Shown: positions 34,582 through 42,510, counted from the stretch's first letter. The stretch is DNA of 52,135 nucleotides from Actinomycetota bacterium (GCA_027314515.1 DAHVAR010000146.1:1-52135); one strand, 5' to 3'. Notes: a model not told the origin generated them from the letters alone. A program made the numbers and translations.

Positions 34582-35967
34582 GTGACCGAGTGGATCGGCG
34601 CGGCCGAGGCCGCGCAGCGGCTGGGCATCAAGCAGGCCAGCCTGTACGCCTATGTGAGCCGCGGAGTGCTCAGCCGGCGCCGCGAGGCCGACGGGCGGGC
34701 CAGCATGTTCGATGCCGGCGAGGTCGACGAGCTGGCTCGCAAGGGCAGGCCGCGACGCTCCGGCGGCGGCCTGGCTGAGCTGGTCATCGAGTCGGCACTG
34801 ACCGAGATCACCAGCACCACGCAGCGCTACCGTGGTCACGACGCGACGGACCTGGCGCTGCGGTGCAGCTTCGAGGACGTGGCAATGCTGCTGTGGACTG
34901 GCTCGTTGCCGGCCGCCGGCCCTGGCGCTGGGGGCCCTGGAGCGGAGGGCCCTGGCGCGGGGGGCCCTGGAGAGGAGGGCCCTGGCGCGGGGACTGCTGG
35001 CCCGGCGGCGGCTTCCGGCAGCGACTGGCAGGCGACCGCGGCGGCGCTCGCGGCCGGACGCGCCGCCCAGGCTGCCCTGCCAGCCGGCACACTGCCGCTG
35101 GAGCGGCTGCAGGTCATTGTCCCGGCGCTGGCCGCCACCGATCAATTCCGGCTGCACCTGGACCTCGCTGCTGTCGTCCAGGCCGGGAAGGCTCTGGTAG
35201 CCGGCATGACCGATGCCCTGCCCGACGGATGGACGGGGAATGGCGCGGGCGGCGCAGGGTCGGCGGCGGACGGGTGGCCGGCGGACGGGTGGTCGGCGGA
35301 CGGGCGGCCGGCGGACGGGGCCCATGGCACTGGAGTTGCTGCCCGGCTCGCGGCGAAGCTCTGCGCCGGACCGGTTCCCGCTGGCCTGGTTCGGGTGCTG
35401 AACGCGGCCCTGGTCCTGGTCGCTGACCACGAACTAGCCGCTTCCACGCTGGCCGCCAGGGTCGCTGCGTCGATGCGAGCCGATCCGTACGCCGTCGTCG
35501 CTACTGGCCTCGGCGCGATGGGCGGTGCCTTGCACGGCGGGGCCGCGCTCGGTGCCGAGCTGATGCTGGGGTCGGCTCGCGTGCCGGCCGACGCACCGCG
35601 GGTGGTCGGTGACGTACTCCGACGGGGGGAGCGGCTGCCGGGCTTCGGCCATTTCGTCTATAAGGACGGTGATCCGCGGGCGAACCTGCTGCTGCGGCTG
35701 ATTACCGAGTTCGCGCCCGACGCGCCGCAACTGGCGATCGCCCTGGCGGTCACAAAGGACGCGCGCCGGCGCGCTCTGCCCGAGCCCAATATCGAGTTCG
35801 CCCTCGCCGTGCTGGCCGGAGTGGCAGGAATGATCCGCGGCGCGGGAGAAGCGATCTTCGCGACCGGGCGCACGGCAGGCTGGCTCGCGCATGCTCTCGA
35901 GGAGTACGAGCGCAACATCCCGATCCGGCCGCGCAGCGTCTACACGGGCCCGGTATCGGCGACCTAG
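34582..35967 (+). CDS. Citrate-synthase-fold protein with N-terminal helix-turn-helix
   Basis: 461 aa. Residues 1-58 form a MerR/excisionase-like winged helix: WIGAAEAAQRLGIKQASLYAYVSRGVLSRRREADGRASMFDAGEVDELAR. The rest is a citrate synthase fold: LVIESALTEITSTTQRYRGHDATDLAL, H318 in GGALHGGAAL, H357 in GFGHFVYKDGDPRA, and E405 in PNIEFALAVLAG in place of the usual Asp. Two low-complexity insertions (about residues 113-137 and 228-247) come from 15-bp tandem repeats. It may be an active enzyme, a metabolite-sensing regulator, or both. It is divergent from the ordinary citrate synthase gene. Confidence 0.88.
   Translation: MTEWIGAAEAAQRLGIKQASLYAYVSRGVLSRRREADGRASMFDAGEVDELARKGRPRRSGGGLAELVIESALTEITSTTQRYRGHDATDLALRCSFEDVAMLLWTGSLPAAGPGAGGPGAEGPGAGGPGEEGPGAGTAGPAAASGSDWQATAAALAAGRAAQAALPAGTLPLERLQVIVPALAATDQFRLHLDLAAVVQAGKALVAGMTDALPDGWTGNGAGGAGSAADGWPADGWSADGRPADGAHGTGVAARLAAKLCAGPVPAGLVRVLNAALVLVADHELAASTLAARVAASMRADPYAVVATGLGAMGGALHGGAALGAELMLGSARVPADAPRVVGDVLRRGERLPGFGHFVYKDGDPRANLLLRLITEFAPDAPQLAIALAVTKDARRRALPEPNIEFALAVLAGVAGMIRGAGEAIFATGRTAGWLAHALEEYERNIPIRPRSVYTGPVSAT
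34918..34992 (+). repeat. 5 x 15-bp tandem repeat in the HTH-citrate synthase gene
   Basis: Five consecutive 15-bp units built on GGCCCTGGMGMGGRG; units 3 and 5 are identical. They encode Gly-Pro-Gly-(Ala/Glu)-(Gly/Glu) pentapeptides inside the enzyme domain. Confidence 0.9.
35264..35323 (+). repeat. 4 x 15-bp tandem repeat in the HTH-citrate synthase gene
   Basis: Four units of CGGCGGACGGGTGGC (35264-35278, 35279-35293, 35294-35308, 35309-35323), encoding (Ala/Pro/Ser)-Ala-Asp-Gly-(Trp/Arg/Ala). This is the second insertion in the same protein. Confidence 0.9.
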
Positions 35968-36036
35968 CTCGGTGGCGGACAGGGTTTAGCTGCCGCCCGG
36001 GCGAGCACTGACCGGGACCCGAGGTAGCTGTCAGTC

Positions 36037-36078
36037 AGCCCGGCTTGCGAGCTAGCCCGGCTTGCGAGCTAGCCCGGC
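36037..36078. repeat. 17-bp tandem duplication across a stop codon
   Basis: AGCCCGGCTTGCGAGCT occurs at 36037-36053 and 36054-36070, with a further 8 bp of the unit at 36071-36078. The minus-strand stop of the methyltransferase gene (36052-36054) lies at the junction of the two units. Confidence 0.9.
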
Positions 36079-36873
36079 ATAGCCGGCGATCTGCTCGCCG
36101 TCGTCGGGCGCGGCCGATCCGGGCCGCCAGCGGTGGACTTGCACCAGGCCGGGGTCCAGGAGTTCCAGGCCGTCGAAGAACCGGGCGATCTGCTCCCGGC
36201 TGCGCAGCGTGGTCGTGTTCGCGGAGCGGGCGTTCACGCGGCGCGCCGCCTCGCCGATCTGATCGGGCACGATGTCGCTCGCCGGGTGGAAGACCGCCAG
36301 CCAGCTGCCCGGTGGCACCGCCTCGGCAAGCCGGGCGACGATGGCGTGCGGGTCGTCATCGTCGCTGACGAGCTGCAGTACGCCGATCAGCAACACGGCG
36401 ACCGGCTGCCGGAAGTCCAGCAGTTGGGACGCGGCGCTCAGGATGGTCTGCGGATCGCGCAGGTCGGCGTCCAGGTAGCTGGTCGCTCCCGGCGAGGTGC
36501 TGGTGAGCAGTGCTCGGGCGTGCGCGAGAACCATGGGATCGTTGTCCACATAGACGACGCGGGCGTCAGGCGCTATCGCCTGGGCGACTTCGTGCGTATT
36601 GCTGGCTGTCGGGATGCCAGTGCCGATATCGAGGAACTGGCGGATGCCTGCCTGGCTCGCCAGGTATCCGACCGCGCTGGCCAGGAACGCACGCTGGGCG
36701 CGGACCCCTCGGCGGAGGCCCGGGTAGGCAGCCAGCGCCTGCTCGGCCGCCTCGCGGTCGACTGCGAAGTTGTCCTTGCCGCCCAGCCAGTAGTCATAGA
36801 TCCGGGCCTGATGCGCCACGCTCGTATCGATTAAGCCGCGGCGGTCCTGGTCCTCGGCGTAGCCATCCGTCAC
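36052..36873 (-). CDS. SAM-dependent methyltransferase, DUF574 family
   Basis: 273 aa. The family opening IDTSVAHQARIYDYWLGGKDNFAVDREAAEQAL and the SAM-binding motifs FLDIGTGIPT (glycine-rich loop), VVYVDNDPMVLAHARALL and YLDADLRDPQTIL are diagnostic for this actinomycete-specific family. Members are abundant in streptomycetes and relatives, their substrates largely unknown. It starts with GTG after GGGAG. It appears to stand alone, and its 3' end carries a 17-bp tandem duplication. Confidence 0.93.
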   Translation of the reverse strand: MTDGYAEDQDRRGLIDTSVAHQARIYDYWLGGKDNFAVDREAAEQALAAYPGLRRGVRAQRAFLASAVGYLASQAGIRQFLDIGTGIPTASNTHEVAQAIAPDARVVYVDNDPMVLAHARALLTSTSPGATSYLDADLRDPQTILSAASQLLDFRQPVAVLLIGVLQLVSDDDDPHAIVARLAEAVPPGSWLAVFHPASDIVPDQIGEAARRVNARSANTTTLRSREQIARFFDGLELLDPGLVQVHRWRPGSAAPDDGEQIAGYAGLARKPG

Positions 36874-36993
36874 GGCATGACTCCCATCGGGTTCAGCGGG
36901 CGATCCGTGATCAGCATAGTGTGGCGGCCCGTTGCGGCGGGAATGCGGTGGCTTGGCCCGGCATTATGCCGGGTGAGCTAATGAGGAGTCGTA

Positions 36994-37491
36994 ATGGCTG
37001 TACGCCGACTGAATCATGCCGTCCTGTACGTGCGCGACCTCGCCGCGTCCGTTGACTTCTACACCGCAACCCTCGGCTTCGAGGTCGCCATGGAGATACC
37101 GGGCCGGGCGGCCTTCCTGCGCGCCCGTGGTACGGCTAACGACCACGACCTCGGCCTGTTCTCGGTGCCTGACGGCCAGTTGCCGAACGGCAGCTATCTC
37201 GGCCTGTACCACCTGGCCTGGGAGGTCGGCACGCTAGCGGAGCTCGCCGCCGTCCGCGACCGGCTGACTGCCAGGAACGCGCTCGTCGGCGCCAGCGATC
37301 ACCGCGTGTCGAAGTCGTTGTACGCCAAGGACCCGAGCGGCATCGAGTTCGAGGTGATGTGGCGGGTGCCGGCCGAGGCGTGGGCGGAGGAGACCGCCGC
37401 GGGGTCGATGATCATGCCGCTGGACCTTGCGGCCGAGATCGCCCGGTGGGGCGACCGGGTCACCGGCGCCGCAGCCGGCTCAGTTACCTGA
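36994..37491 (+). CDS. VOC-family (glyoxalase / extradiol dioxygenase-like) protein
   Basis: 165 aa. One vicinal-oxygen-chelate domain: RLNHAVLYVRDLAASVDFYTATLGFEVAMEI and SLYAKDPSGIEFEVMWRVP. Metal ligand candidates are H8, the His in LGLYHLAWEVG and E in GIEFEVMW. This resembles catechol 2,3-dioxygenase-like single-domain proteins; the substrate is unknown. GAGGAG precedes the ATG. It is monocistronic and convergent with glgM. Confidence 0.88.
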   Translation: MAVRRLNHAVLYVRDLAASVDFYTATLGFEVAMEIPGRAAFLRARGTANDHDLGLFSVPDGQLPNGSYLGLYHLAWEVGTLAELAAVRDRLTARNALVGASDHRVSKSLYAKDPSGIEFEVMWRVPAEAWAEETAAGSMIMPLDLAAEIARWGDRVTGAAAGSVT

Positions 37492-37517
37492 CCGGCCCGG
37501 GCACCTGACCGGCCCGG
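37486..37517. repeat. 17-bp tandem duplication across the stop of the VOC gene
   Basis: ACCTGACCGGCCCGG recurs at 17-bp spacing (37486 and 37503). The TGA at 37489-37491 lies in the first unit, so a second TGA follows 17 bp later. Confidence 0.85.
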
Positions 37518-37552
37518 ATCGGCTCCGCGGGTTCCATCAGCGTGCCTCCGAA

Positions 37553-37568
37553 TCAAGATGTATCTTGA
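37553..37568. promoter_or_regulatory. Orphan operator-like palindrome
   Basis: TCAAGAT-GT-ATCTTGA is a perfect dyad with 7-bp arms in an A/T-richer patch (about 37545-37640) between two convergent gene ends. It looks like a PadR- or MarR-type operator but neither neighbouring gene starts here. No gene is seen in 37492-37683. Confidence 0.5.
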
Positions 37569-37645
37569 CTGCGCATAGCGTTCTCGGCCGCGGTGACGTT
37601 AACGCGTAAAGAATTTAGCCCGAAACGGTGCAATATCCTTCGAGA

Positions 37646-37690
37646 TCACGGGTCAAGCGGTCACGGGTCAAGCGGTGGAGCGGTCAAGCG
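37646..37690. repeat. 15-bp tandem repeat at the 3' end of glgM
   Basis: TCACGGGTCAAGCGG occurs at 37646-37660 and 37661-37675, followed by a diverged third unit reaching the glgM stop codon (37684-37686). Confidence 0.8.
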
Positions 37691-38925
37691 CGGGCCAGCT
37701 TGGCGTACAGGCCGGCCGTCTGAGCGGCGATCTTGTCCCAGCTGAACTCGGCCGTTGCCCGGCTCCGGCCGCGGGCGCCGAACTCGGCCGCCCGCGCCGG
37801 ATCAGCCAGCAGCGCGTTGACGGCATCGGCCAGCGCCCGCTCGTCGCCGGGCGGTACCAGCAGCCCGGTCTGGCCGTCCGCCACCACCTCCGGGATCCCG
37901 CCCGCGGCCGACGCGACGACAGCAGCGCCGCAGGCCATCGCCTCGAGGTTGACGATCCCGAGTGGCTCGTACTCGGACGGGCAGACGAACACGGTGGCAT
38001 GGCTCAGGATCTGGATCACCTCGGGCTTCGCCAGCATGCCCGGCAGCCAGATCACTCCGGAGCGGTTCGCCCGCAGGTGCTCGACGAGCCCGGTGACCTC
38101 AGCCTGCAGTTCGGCGGTATCAGCCTGGCCCGCGCAGAGCACGAGCTGCGCGGCCGGATCGATCCACTCCGCGGCCCGCAGCAGCACCGGCAGGCCCTTC
38201 TGCCGGGTCACCCGCCCGACGAAGACGACAGACGGCGCGGCCGGATCGATGCCGAAGCGGTCCAGCACGTCGCGCCCCTGGTCCGGCTGGTACTGGTCCG
38301 CATCGATCCCGTTGTAGATGACGTGCACGCGATCGGCCTGCACCGCTGGATAGGAAACGAGGATGTCGGCGGCCATCCCTTGGGATACGGCAATGATGGC
38401 CGCGGCTGACTCGATGGCAGTGCGCTCGCACCAGCTCGACAGGGCGTAGCCGCCACCGAGCTGCTCGGCCTTCCACGGCCGGAGCGGCTCCAGCGAGTGC
38501 GCTGTCATCACATGCGGCACGCCGTAGAGCAGCGAGCTCAGGTAGCCAGCCAGGTTGGCATACCAGGTATGCGAATGCACCAGGTCAGCCCCTCCGGCTG
38601 CGGCCGTCATGGCGAGATCGGCGGAGATCACCTGGAGCGCGGAGTTGGCCGCGGCCAGCGTGTCCCATGGCTGGTGCACGACCGCGGCGGGCGGGCCGTT
38701 ACCTGCCCCGGCGGCCGCGGTGGCCGGGCGGTCGGCACCCCGGTCGCCCCGGCTGCTCAGCTCGCCCCAGCCACCCTGCCGGTGCACGGTCAGGTCCACC
38801 AGGCCGGCCAGCGAGCGGGCCAGGTACTCCACATGCACGCCGGCGCCGCCGTAGACCTCCGGCGGGTACTCCCTGGTCAGCATCGCCACCCGGAGCGGCT
38901 GGCGGACGTCAGCGGTCTCCGTCAC
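37684..38925 (-). CDS. glgM: GlgM-type glycosyltransferase (maltose-1-phosphate / glycogen synthase)
   Basis: 413 aa GT4-type enzyme of the actinobacterial glycogen synthase family. N-terminal domain: AMLTREYPPEVYGGAGVHVEYLARSL and HSHTWYANLAGYL; C-terminal domain: SVVFVGRVTRQKGLPVLLRAAEWI and the nucleotide-sugar motif CPSEYEPLGIVNLEAMACG. In mycobacteria the homologue uses ADP-glucose and glucose-1-phosphate to make maltose-1-phosphate for the GlgE pathway. It lies downstream of glgC on the same strand. Its GTG start lies in a 17-bp tandem repeat array, so the exact start is uncertain. The label GlgA is used in older annotation. Confidence 0.92.
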   Translation of the reverse strand: MTETADVRQPLRVAMLTREYPPEVYGGAGVHVEYLARSLAGLVDLTVHRQGGWGELSSRGDRGADRPATAAAGAGNGPPAAVVHQPWDTLAAANSALQVISADLAMTAAAGGADLVHSHTWYANLAGYLSSLLYGVPHVMTAHSLEPLRPWKAEQLGGGYALSSWCERTAIESAAAIIAVSQGMAADILVSYPAVQADRVHVIYNGIDADQYQPDQGRDVLDRFGIDPAAPSVVFVGRVTRQKGLPVLLRAAEWIDPAAQLVLCAGQADTAELQAEVTGLVEHLRANRSGVIWLPGMLAKPEVIQILSHATVFVCPSEYEPLGIVNLEAMACGAAVVASAAGGIPEVVADGQTGLLVPPGDERALADAVNALLADPARAAEFGARGRSRATAEFSWDKIAAQTAGLYAKLARA

Positions 38926-38978
38926 GAGCCCGTTCCCGTCACGAGTCCGTTCCCGTCACGAGCCCGCTCCCGTCACGA
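38919..38978 (-). repeat. 17-bp tandem repeat covering the glgM start
   Basis: CCGTCACGA begins at 38919, 38936, 38953 and 38970: three full 17-bp units and a partial fourth. On the minus strand each unit carries CTCGTGACGGGAACGG, that is a GTG next to a purine-rich stretch. The array fills nearly all of the glgC-glgM gap. Confidence 0.9.
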
Positions 38979-38989
38979 CTGCGACCTGG

Positions 38990-40246
38990 TCACAGCGGCA
39001 CTTCCTGGCCCTTGCCCACGACCGTGATCCCGCCTTCCGACACCACGAAGCCCCTGGCCCGGTCGCGGTCCTTGTCGACCCCGATGACCGCGCCCTCGGG
39101 AACCTCCACGTTCTTGTCGATGATGGCGTTCTCGATGACGGCGTGCCGCCCGATCCTGGTGTTGTGCAGTATGACGGCGCGCTCGACCCTGGCCCAGCTG
39201 TTGACGCGGACACCGGGCGACAGCACGGCGTCGCGGACGAGACCGCCGGACACGATGACGCCGTTGCTGACGACGCTGTTGATAGCCCGGCCGACCCGGT
39301 CGCCGCTGTCGTGCACGAACTTGGCCGGCGGCTGCGACGGCACGTGGGTCAGCAACGGCCACTTGTCGTTGTACAGGTTGAAGATCGGGTGCACGGCGCA
39401 CAGATCCATCTGCGCATCGAAGTAGGAGTCCAGCGTCCCGACATCACGCCAGTAGCCGGCGTCGCGCGGCTCTGCGCCGGGAACCTTGTTGTCCAGGAAG
39501 TCGTAGACCTGCGCCATGCCCTTGGCGACCAGCATCGGGACGATGTCACCGCCCATGTCGTGCCGGCTGGCGTCGTCGGCGGCGTCCGCACGCAGCGAGT
39601 CCACCAGGATGTCCGCGCTGAAGACGTAAATGCCCATCGAGGCGAACGCCATGTCGGGCCGGCCTGGCATGGCCGGCGGGTCAGCGGGCTTCTCCAGGAA
39701 GGCCTCGATGGTGCGGCCGTCCGGGGCCACCCGGATCACGCCGAAAGCCGTCGCCTCAGCCCGTGGCACCGGGATCGCGGCCACTGTCACCCCGGCGCCG
39801 CTGGCGACGTGCTGGTCGATCATCTGCTGCGGGTCCATCCGGAACACGTGATCGGCGCCGAACACCGCGACGATGTCCGGCTGGTCGTCATAGATCAGGT
39901 TCAGTGACTGATAGATGGCGTCTGCCGAGCCGGTGAACCAGCGCGGGCCAAGCCGCTGCTGGGCCGGGACCGGCGTCACGTAGTTGCCGAGCAGGCTGCT
40001 GAGCCGCCAGGTCGTGGTGATATGCCGGTCGAGGCTGTGGCTCTTGTACTGGGTTAGCACGCAGATGCGCCGCATCCCGGCGTTGACCAGGTTGGACAAG
40101 GCGAAATCCACCAGCCGGTACAGGCCGCCGAAGGGCACGGCCGGCTTGGCCCGGTCCGTGGTCAGCGGCGCCAGTCGCTTGCCGGCCCCACCGGCCAGGA
40201 CCATGGCGAGCGCTCTCGCCTGTCCAGCCTCTGAGTAGGCAGCCAT
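38990..40246 (-). CDS. glgC: Glucose-1-phosphate adenylyltransferase
   Basis: 418 aa. Makes ADP-glucose from ATP and glucose-1-phosphate, the first committed step of alpha-glucan synthesis. Motifs: nucleotide-binding [35 protein letters not shown]-like [28 protein letters not shown] and a C-terminal left-handed beta-helix with hexapeptide repeats ([28 protein letters not shown]). ATG at 40246 is chosen because AGGAGGTGG lies just in front, rather than the ATG at 40264. It precedes glgM, whose product uses ADP-glucose. Confidence 0.95.
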   Translation of the reverse strand: MAAYSEAGQARALAMVLAGGAGKRLAPLTTDRAKPAVPFGGLYRLVDFALSNLVNAGMRRICVLTQYKSHSLDRHITTTWRLSSLLGNYVTPVPAQQRLGPRWFTGSADAIYQSLNLIYDDQPDIVAVFGADHVFRMDPQQMIDQHVASGAGVTVAAIPVPRAEATAFGVIRVAPDGRTIEAFLEKPADPPAMPGRPDMAFASMGIYVFSADILVDSLRADAADDASRHDMGGDIVPMLVAKGMAQVYDFLDNKVPGAEPRDAGYWRDVGTLDSYFDAQMDLCAVHPIFNLYNDKWPLLTHVPSQPPAKFVHDSGDRVGRAINSVVSNGVIVSGGLVRDAVLSPGVRVNSWARVERAVILHNTRIGRHAVIENAIIDKNVEVPEGAVIGVDKDRDRARGFVVSEGGITVVGKGQEVPL

Positions 40247-40299
40247 CTCCACCTCCTGGACCACTAGGGCCAGGTAAGCCCTCGTGGTTACAAGTGTGG

Positions 40300-40313
40300 T
40301 CCGCGAACGCGGA
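40300..40313. promoter_or_regulatory. Palindrome upstream of glgC
   Basis: TCCGCG-AA-CGCGGA is a perfect dyad with 6-bp arms in the 86-bp gap between the methyltransferase stop and the glgC start. It could be an operator for glgC or part of a terminator for the upstream gene. Confidence 0.4.
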
Positions 40314-40332
40314 GATTAAGTATCGCTGGCCG

Positions 40333-41097
40333 CTAGGCCGGCCTCGTTACCCGGATCTTGGACTGCTCGTGCCCGGTCTCTTCCCAGTCCGCCAGGTACT
40401 GCGCAGTCAGGCCGTACCGCTTGGCCAGGTCGATCAGCGTGTCGGTGTGATAGTAGAAGTCCTCGCGCAGGACCTGGTGCTCGGTGCCCTCGGTGCGGTC
40501 GAAGGTGAAGTCGAAGAACCCGCCAGGGGCCATGATCCGGCCGACATGAGCCAGGCACTCCTCGATCACCGGAAGCGGCGAATGGGAGAACACGCTGTGC
40601 GCGTGGACGACGTCGAAGTAGCCGTCTGGCAGGAACTCCAGCCGCATGTCGCTGACCAGGCTGAGGTAGGAAAGCTTGCGCTGCAGGCCGTACTCGACGA
40701 CGGTGCGCTGGGCCGCCAGCAGGATGTCCGGCGAGATGTCGGTGCCGTAGTAGTTGCCGGCGTCCAGGTAGTCGATAAAGAGCCGGCCGGCCCGGAGGTT
40801 GCCGCAGCCTATGTCGAGCATCCGCATGTCGGGTTTGAGCCCGTGGCTGCACAGATAGTCGAACTGCAGCTGACCGATCTGCAGCCAGGCCTCGCGGGTC
40901 TTGCTGCCGACCGCGGCATCACTGCTCCTGCCAGTATCGGAGCGCATGACCGCGCGGTAGTAGCTGATGTGATCACGCGTGGTCAGCCAGAGCCAGGTGT
41001 CGCGGCCGTGGCGGCGAGCGTACCCGGTGATGCGGCCCGGGTGACGGATCGCGTAACCGATCTGGTAGGTCAGGCGCGAGCGATTCTTCCCATGCAC
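40333..41097 (-). CDS. Class I SAM-dependent methyltransferase
   Basis: 254 aa. The N-terminal 75 residues are basic and aromatic-rich (YQIGYAIRHPGRITGYARRHGRDTW), then motif I MLDIGCGNLRAG (about 93-104), acidic residue region YYGTDISPDILLAAQ, motif II DVVHAHSVFSH and motif III MAPGGFFDFTFDR. Substrate not evident; such proteins often modify sugars or lipids. It is on the glgC strand, 86 bp upstream, so it may be transcribed with glgC-glgM. Confidence 0.88.
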   Translation of the reverse strand: MHGKNRSRLTYQIGYAIRHPGRITGYARRHGRDTWLWLTTRDHISYYRAVMRSDTGRSSDAAVGSKTREAWLQIGQLQFDYLCSHGLKPDMRMLDIGCGNLRAGRLFIDYLDAGNYYGTDISPDILLAAQRTVVEYGLQRKLSYLSLVSDMRLEFLPDGYFDVVHAHSVFSHSPLPVIEECLAHVGRIMAPGGFFDFTFDRTEGTEHQVLREDFYYHTDTLIDLAKRYGLTAQYLADWEETGHEQSKIRVTRPA

Positions 41098-41100
41098 GCA

Positions 41101-41250
41101 GTCATGCTAGGGCAATCCGGCTCGCTTCGCGCCACGCGGCCGGCAGGCTGTGCGGCAGACGGCCGACAGGCTGTGCGCGGCGCGGCGCGGCGCGGCCACC
41201 GGGCTGTGCGCCACGCGGCCGCCGGGCTGTGCGGCAGACGGCCGGCGCGA
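41101..41250. repeat. Degenerate GC-rich repeat region
   Basis: Several imperfect copies of GGGCTGTGCGSCAS-CGGCCG lie between the methyltransferase and DUF4235 genes, with GGCTGTGCGGCAGACGGCCG nearly exact at both ends. An internal GGCGC run is also present. No coding sequence is seen here. Confidence 0.6.
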
Positions 41251-41253
41251 CGC

Positions 41254-41520
41254 CTAGGCCGAGGTCTTGTCTGGGTCGGCGGGCCGCCGGGTGGTGGCCC
41301 TGGCGGCCAGCATCCTGGCCGTATGCATGCCTGCGCCCAGTACGATGCCCCAGACCAGCGCGTCCCGCAGGGCGACCTGCGGATCCTCGGGATGCTCCGG
41401 CGGCTCCTTGCCGGTGATCTTCGTCCAGCCGAAGGACAGTACCTTGCGGGCCGCAAAGGCGGCGCCCGCGCCGACCAGCGCGCTCACCACGCGGCTTCCC
41501 GCGCTGTTCTTGGCTGCCAT
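41254..41520 (-). CDS. DUF4235 family membrane protein
   Basis: 88 aa. The pattern SRVVSALVGAGAAFAARKVLSFGWTKITGKEPPEHPEDPQVALRDALVWGIVLGAGMHTARMLAARATTR matches DUF4235, a small actinobacterial protein with two hydrophobic segments around the conserved TGKxPPExPEDP loop. The ATG at 41520 follows AAGGAGG; the longer ORF to 41631 is not supported. Function unknown. Confidence 0.87.
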   Translation of the reverse strand: MAAKNSAGSRVVSALVGAGAAFAARKVLSFGWTKITGKEPPEHPEDPQVALRDALVWGIVLGAGMHTARMLAARATTRRPADPDKTSA

Positions 41521-41588
41521 CAGCCGGTCCTCCTTAGCGCCCGTTCTGCTGTCGCAGCACCCGTTGTGCTGCTGTGGTGACTGGGCGA

Positions 41589-42065
41589 TCATGTCATGTT
41601 CAGGCCGCCAGGGCTGCCCACGGGCCGGCAAGTCTCGATGGCCGCGGCGAGCCTGGCCGGGTGCCTGGTCGCCAGCAGCCAGTACGGGCTAGTCGGATCC
41701 GGGCCCTTGACTTCGATGTAGACAGCGTCCCGCAGGTACGGCCGGATCAGTGTGTGGGCCGCCGGATCGGCTCGCGGCCCGCGCAGCGCCCTGGCCTGTG
41801 CCTCGCCGAGGGCGCGTACCTCGCCGACCATGGCCAGCGGCAGGGTAGCGCGCCCGGCTCTCAGTTCGCCCGCGGTGACCTCGATGACCGCCAGGCCCCA
41901 GTTCAGCAGAAACGCGGCAGTGATCGCGATCAGCGTGCCGAAGACGGCGATCGTGATCAGGAGGTCGAAGCCCGTCCAGACAATTGCCCCGAAGGTCAGC
42001 ATGGTGACCATCCCGACCACCCACCATAGCGGCGGCGCGAACAGGCGCTCCCGGTACAAGTGCAT
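41589..42065 (-). CDS. DUF3093 family membrane protein
   Basis: 158 aa. It begins YRERLFAPPLWWVVGMVTMLTFGAIVWTGF, two N-terminal helices follow, then a beta-rich domain ending YIEVKGPDPTSPYWLLATRHPARLAAAIE, all typical of DUF3093. In many actinobacteria this gene lies beside dut, as it nearly does here. No ribosome binding site precedes the ATG, but TACCGT (plus 42072-42077) lies six bases upstream, consistent with a leaderless mRNA. Confidence 0.88.
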   Translation of the reverse strand: MHLYRERLFAPPLWWVVGMVTMLTFGAIVWTGFDLLITIAVFGTLIAITAAFLLNWGLAVIEVTAGELRAGRATLPLAMVGEVRALGEAQARALRGPRADPAAHTLIRPYLRDAVYIEVKGPDPTSPYWLLATRHPARLAAAIETCRPVGSPGGLNMT

Positions 42066-42089
42066 GGCACCACGGTAGTTGGTTACATG

Positions 42090-42219
42090 TACTGCATGAC
42101 CGGCCGGTCAAGTCAGCACATCAGCGATCAGCCGGCCTCGGCCGCCGCCAGGCAGCACGACGGGGTACTGACCGCCGTCCGGCGGCTCTGGCGGGTCGGC
42201 GAGGCTAGCGCCGCCTCGC
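42090..42219 (+). repeat. 130-bp direct repeat, copy A
   Basis: Matches 42511-42640 at 126 of 130 positions (offset 421). It contains an ATG (42096) and about 40 codons of the N-terminus of the downstream AI-2E-family gene, then joins a RelA/SpoT-like fragment. The -10-like box found before copy B is altered here (TTACAT). Confidence 0.95.
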
Positions 42220-42479
42220 ATCCACTTGATGGTAAGCGCTGGCGGCATCCTGGTGGAGATCCAGGTGCGCACCGATCCCGAGGACACTTGGGCTCAGATT
42301 GTCGAACGGCTGGCCGACCGCTGGGGGCGGCGTTCGAATTGACACGTGGTGCGCTGATCTTGCTCAAGGATCTCGGCGAGCGTATGAAGCTCCTGATTCG
42401 CTACCTCAGCCAGTTCCCGCAGGCGGAGGACAGCAGGACCGGCCCGGAGACGGCTCAGCGGCAGGGCAGCAGGCCATGA
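42217..42479 (+). pseudogene. Remnant of a RelA/SpoT-domain (alarmone synthetase) gene
   Basis: From 42217 one frame reads R-IHLMVSAGGILVEIQVRT-DPEDTWAQIVERLADRWGRR and stops at 42340-42342. The IHL-VSAGG-VEIQVRT-WAQ-LADRWGR string is the C-terminal part of a RelA/SpoT synthetase domain. Downstream, another frame (GALILLKDLGERMKLLIRYLSQFP) may be the shifted continuation. The catalytic half is missing, being replaced by copy A of the 130-bp repeat. The fragment is therefore a non-functional relic. Confidence 0.6.
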
Positions 42480-42510
42480 CAGCGGGCCAGTGGTTGACTG
42501 CCGTAACTTG

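Noticed and set aside
38919-38978. Iteron-type origin or plasmid element
   Set aside because: No replication protein or A/T-rich unwinding region is near, and the array sits at a metabolic gene start.
42060-42479. 139-codon frame as a functional protein
   Set aside because: It mixes the duplicated transporter N-terminus with an out-of-frame reading of the RelA/SpoT relic, so it is not a conserved product.
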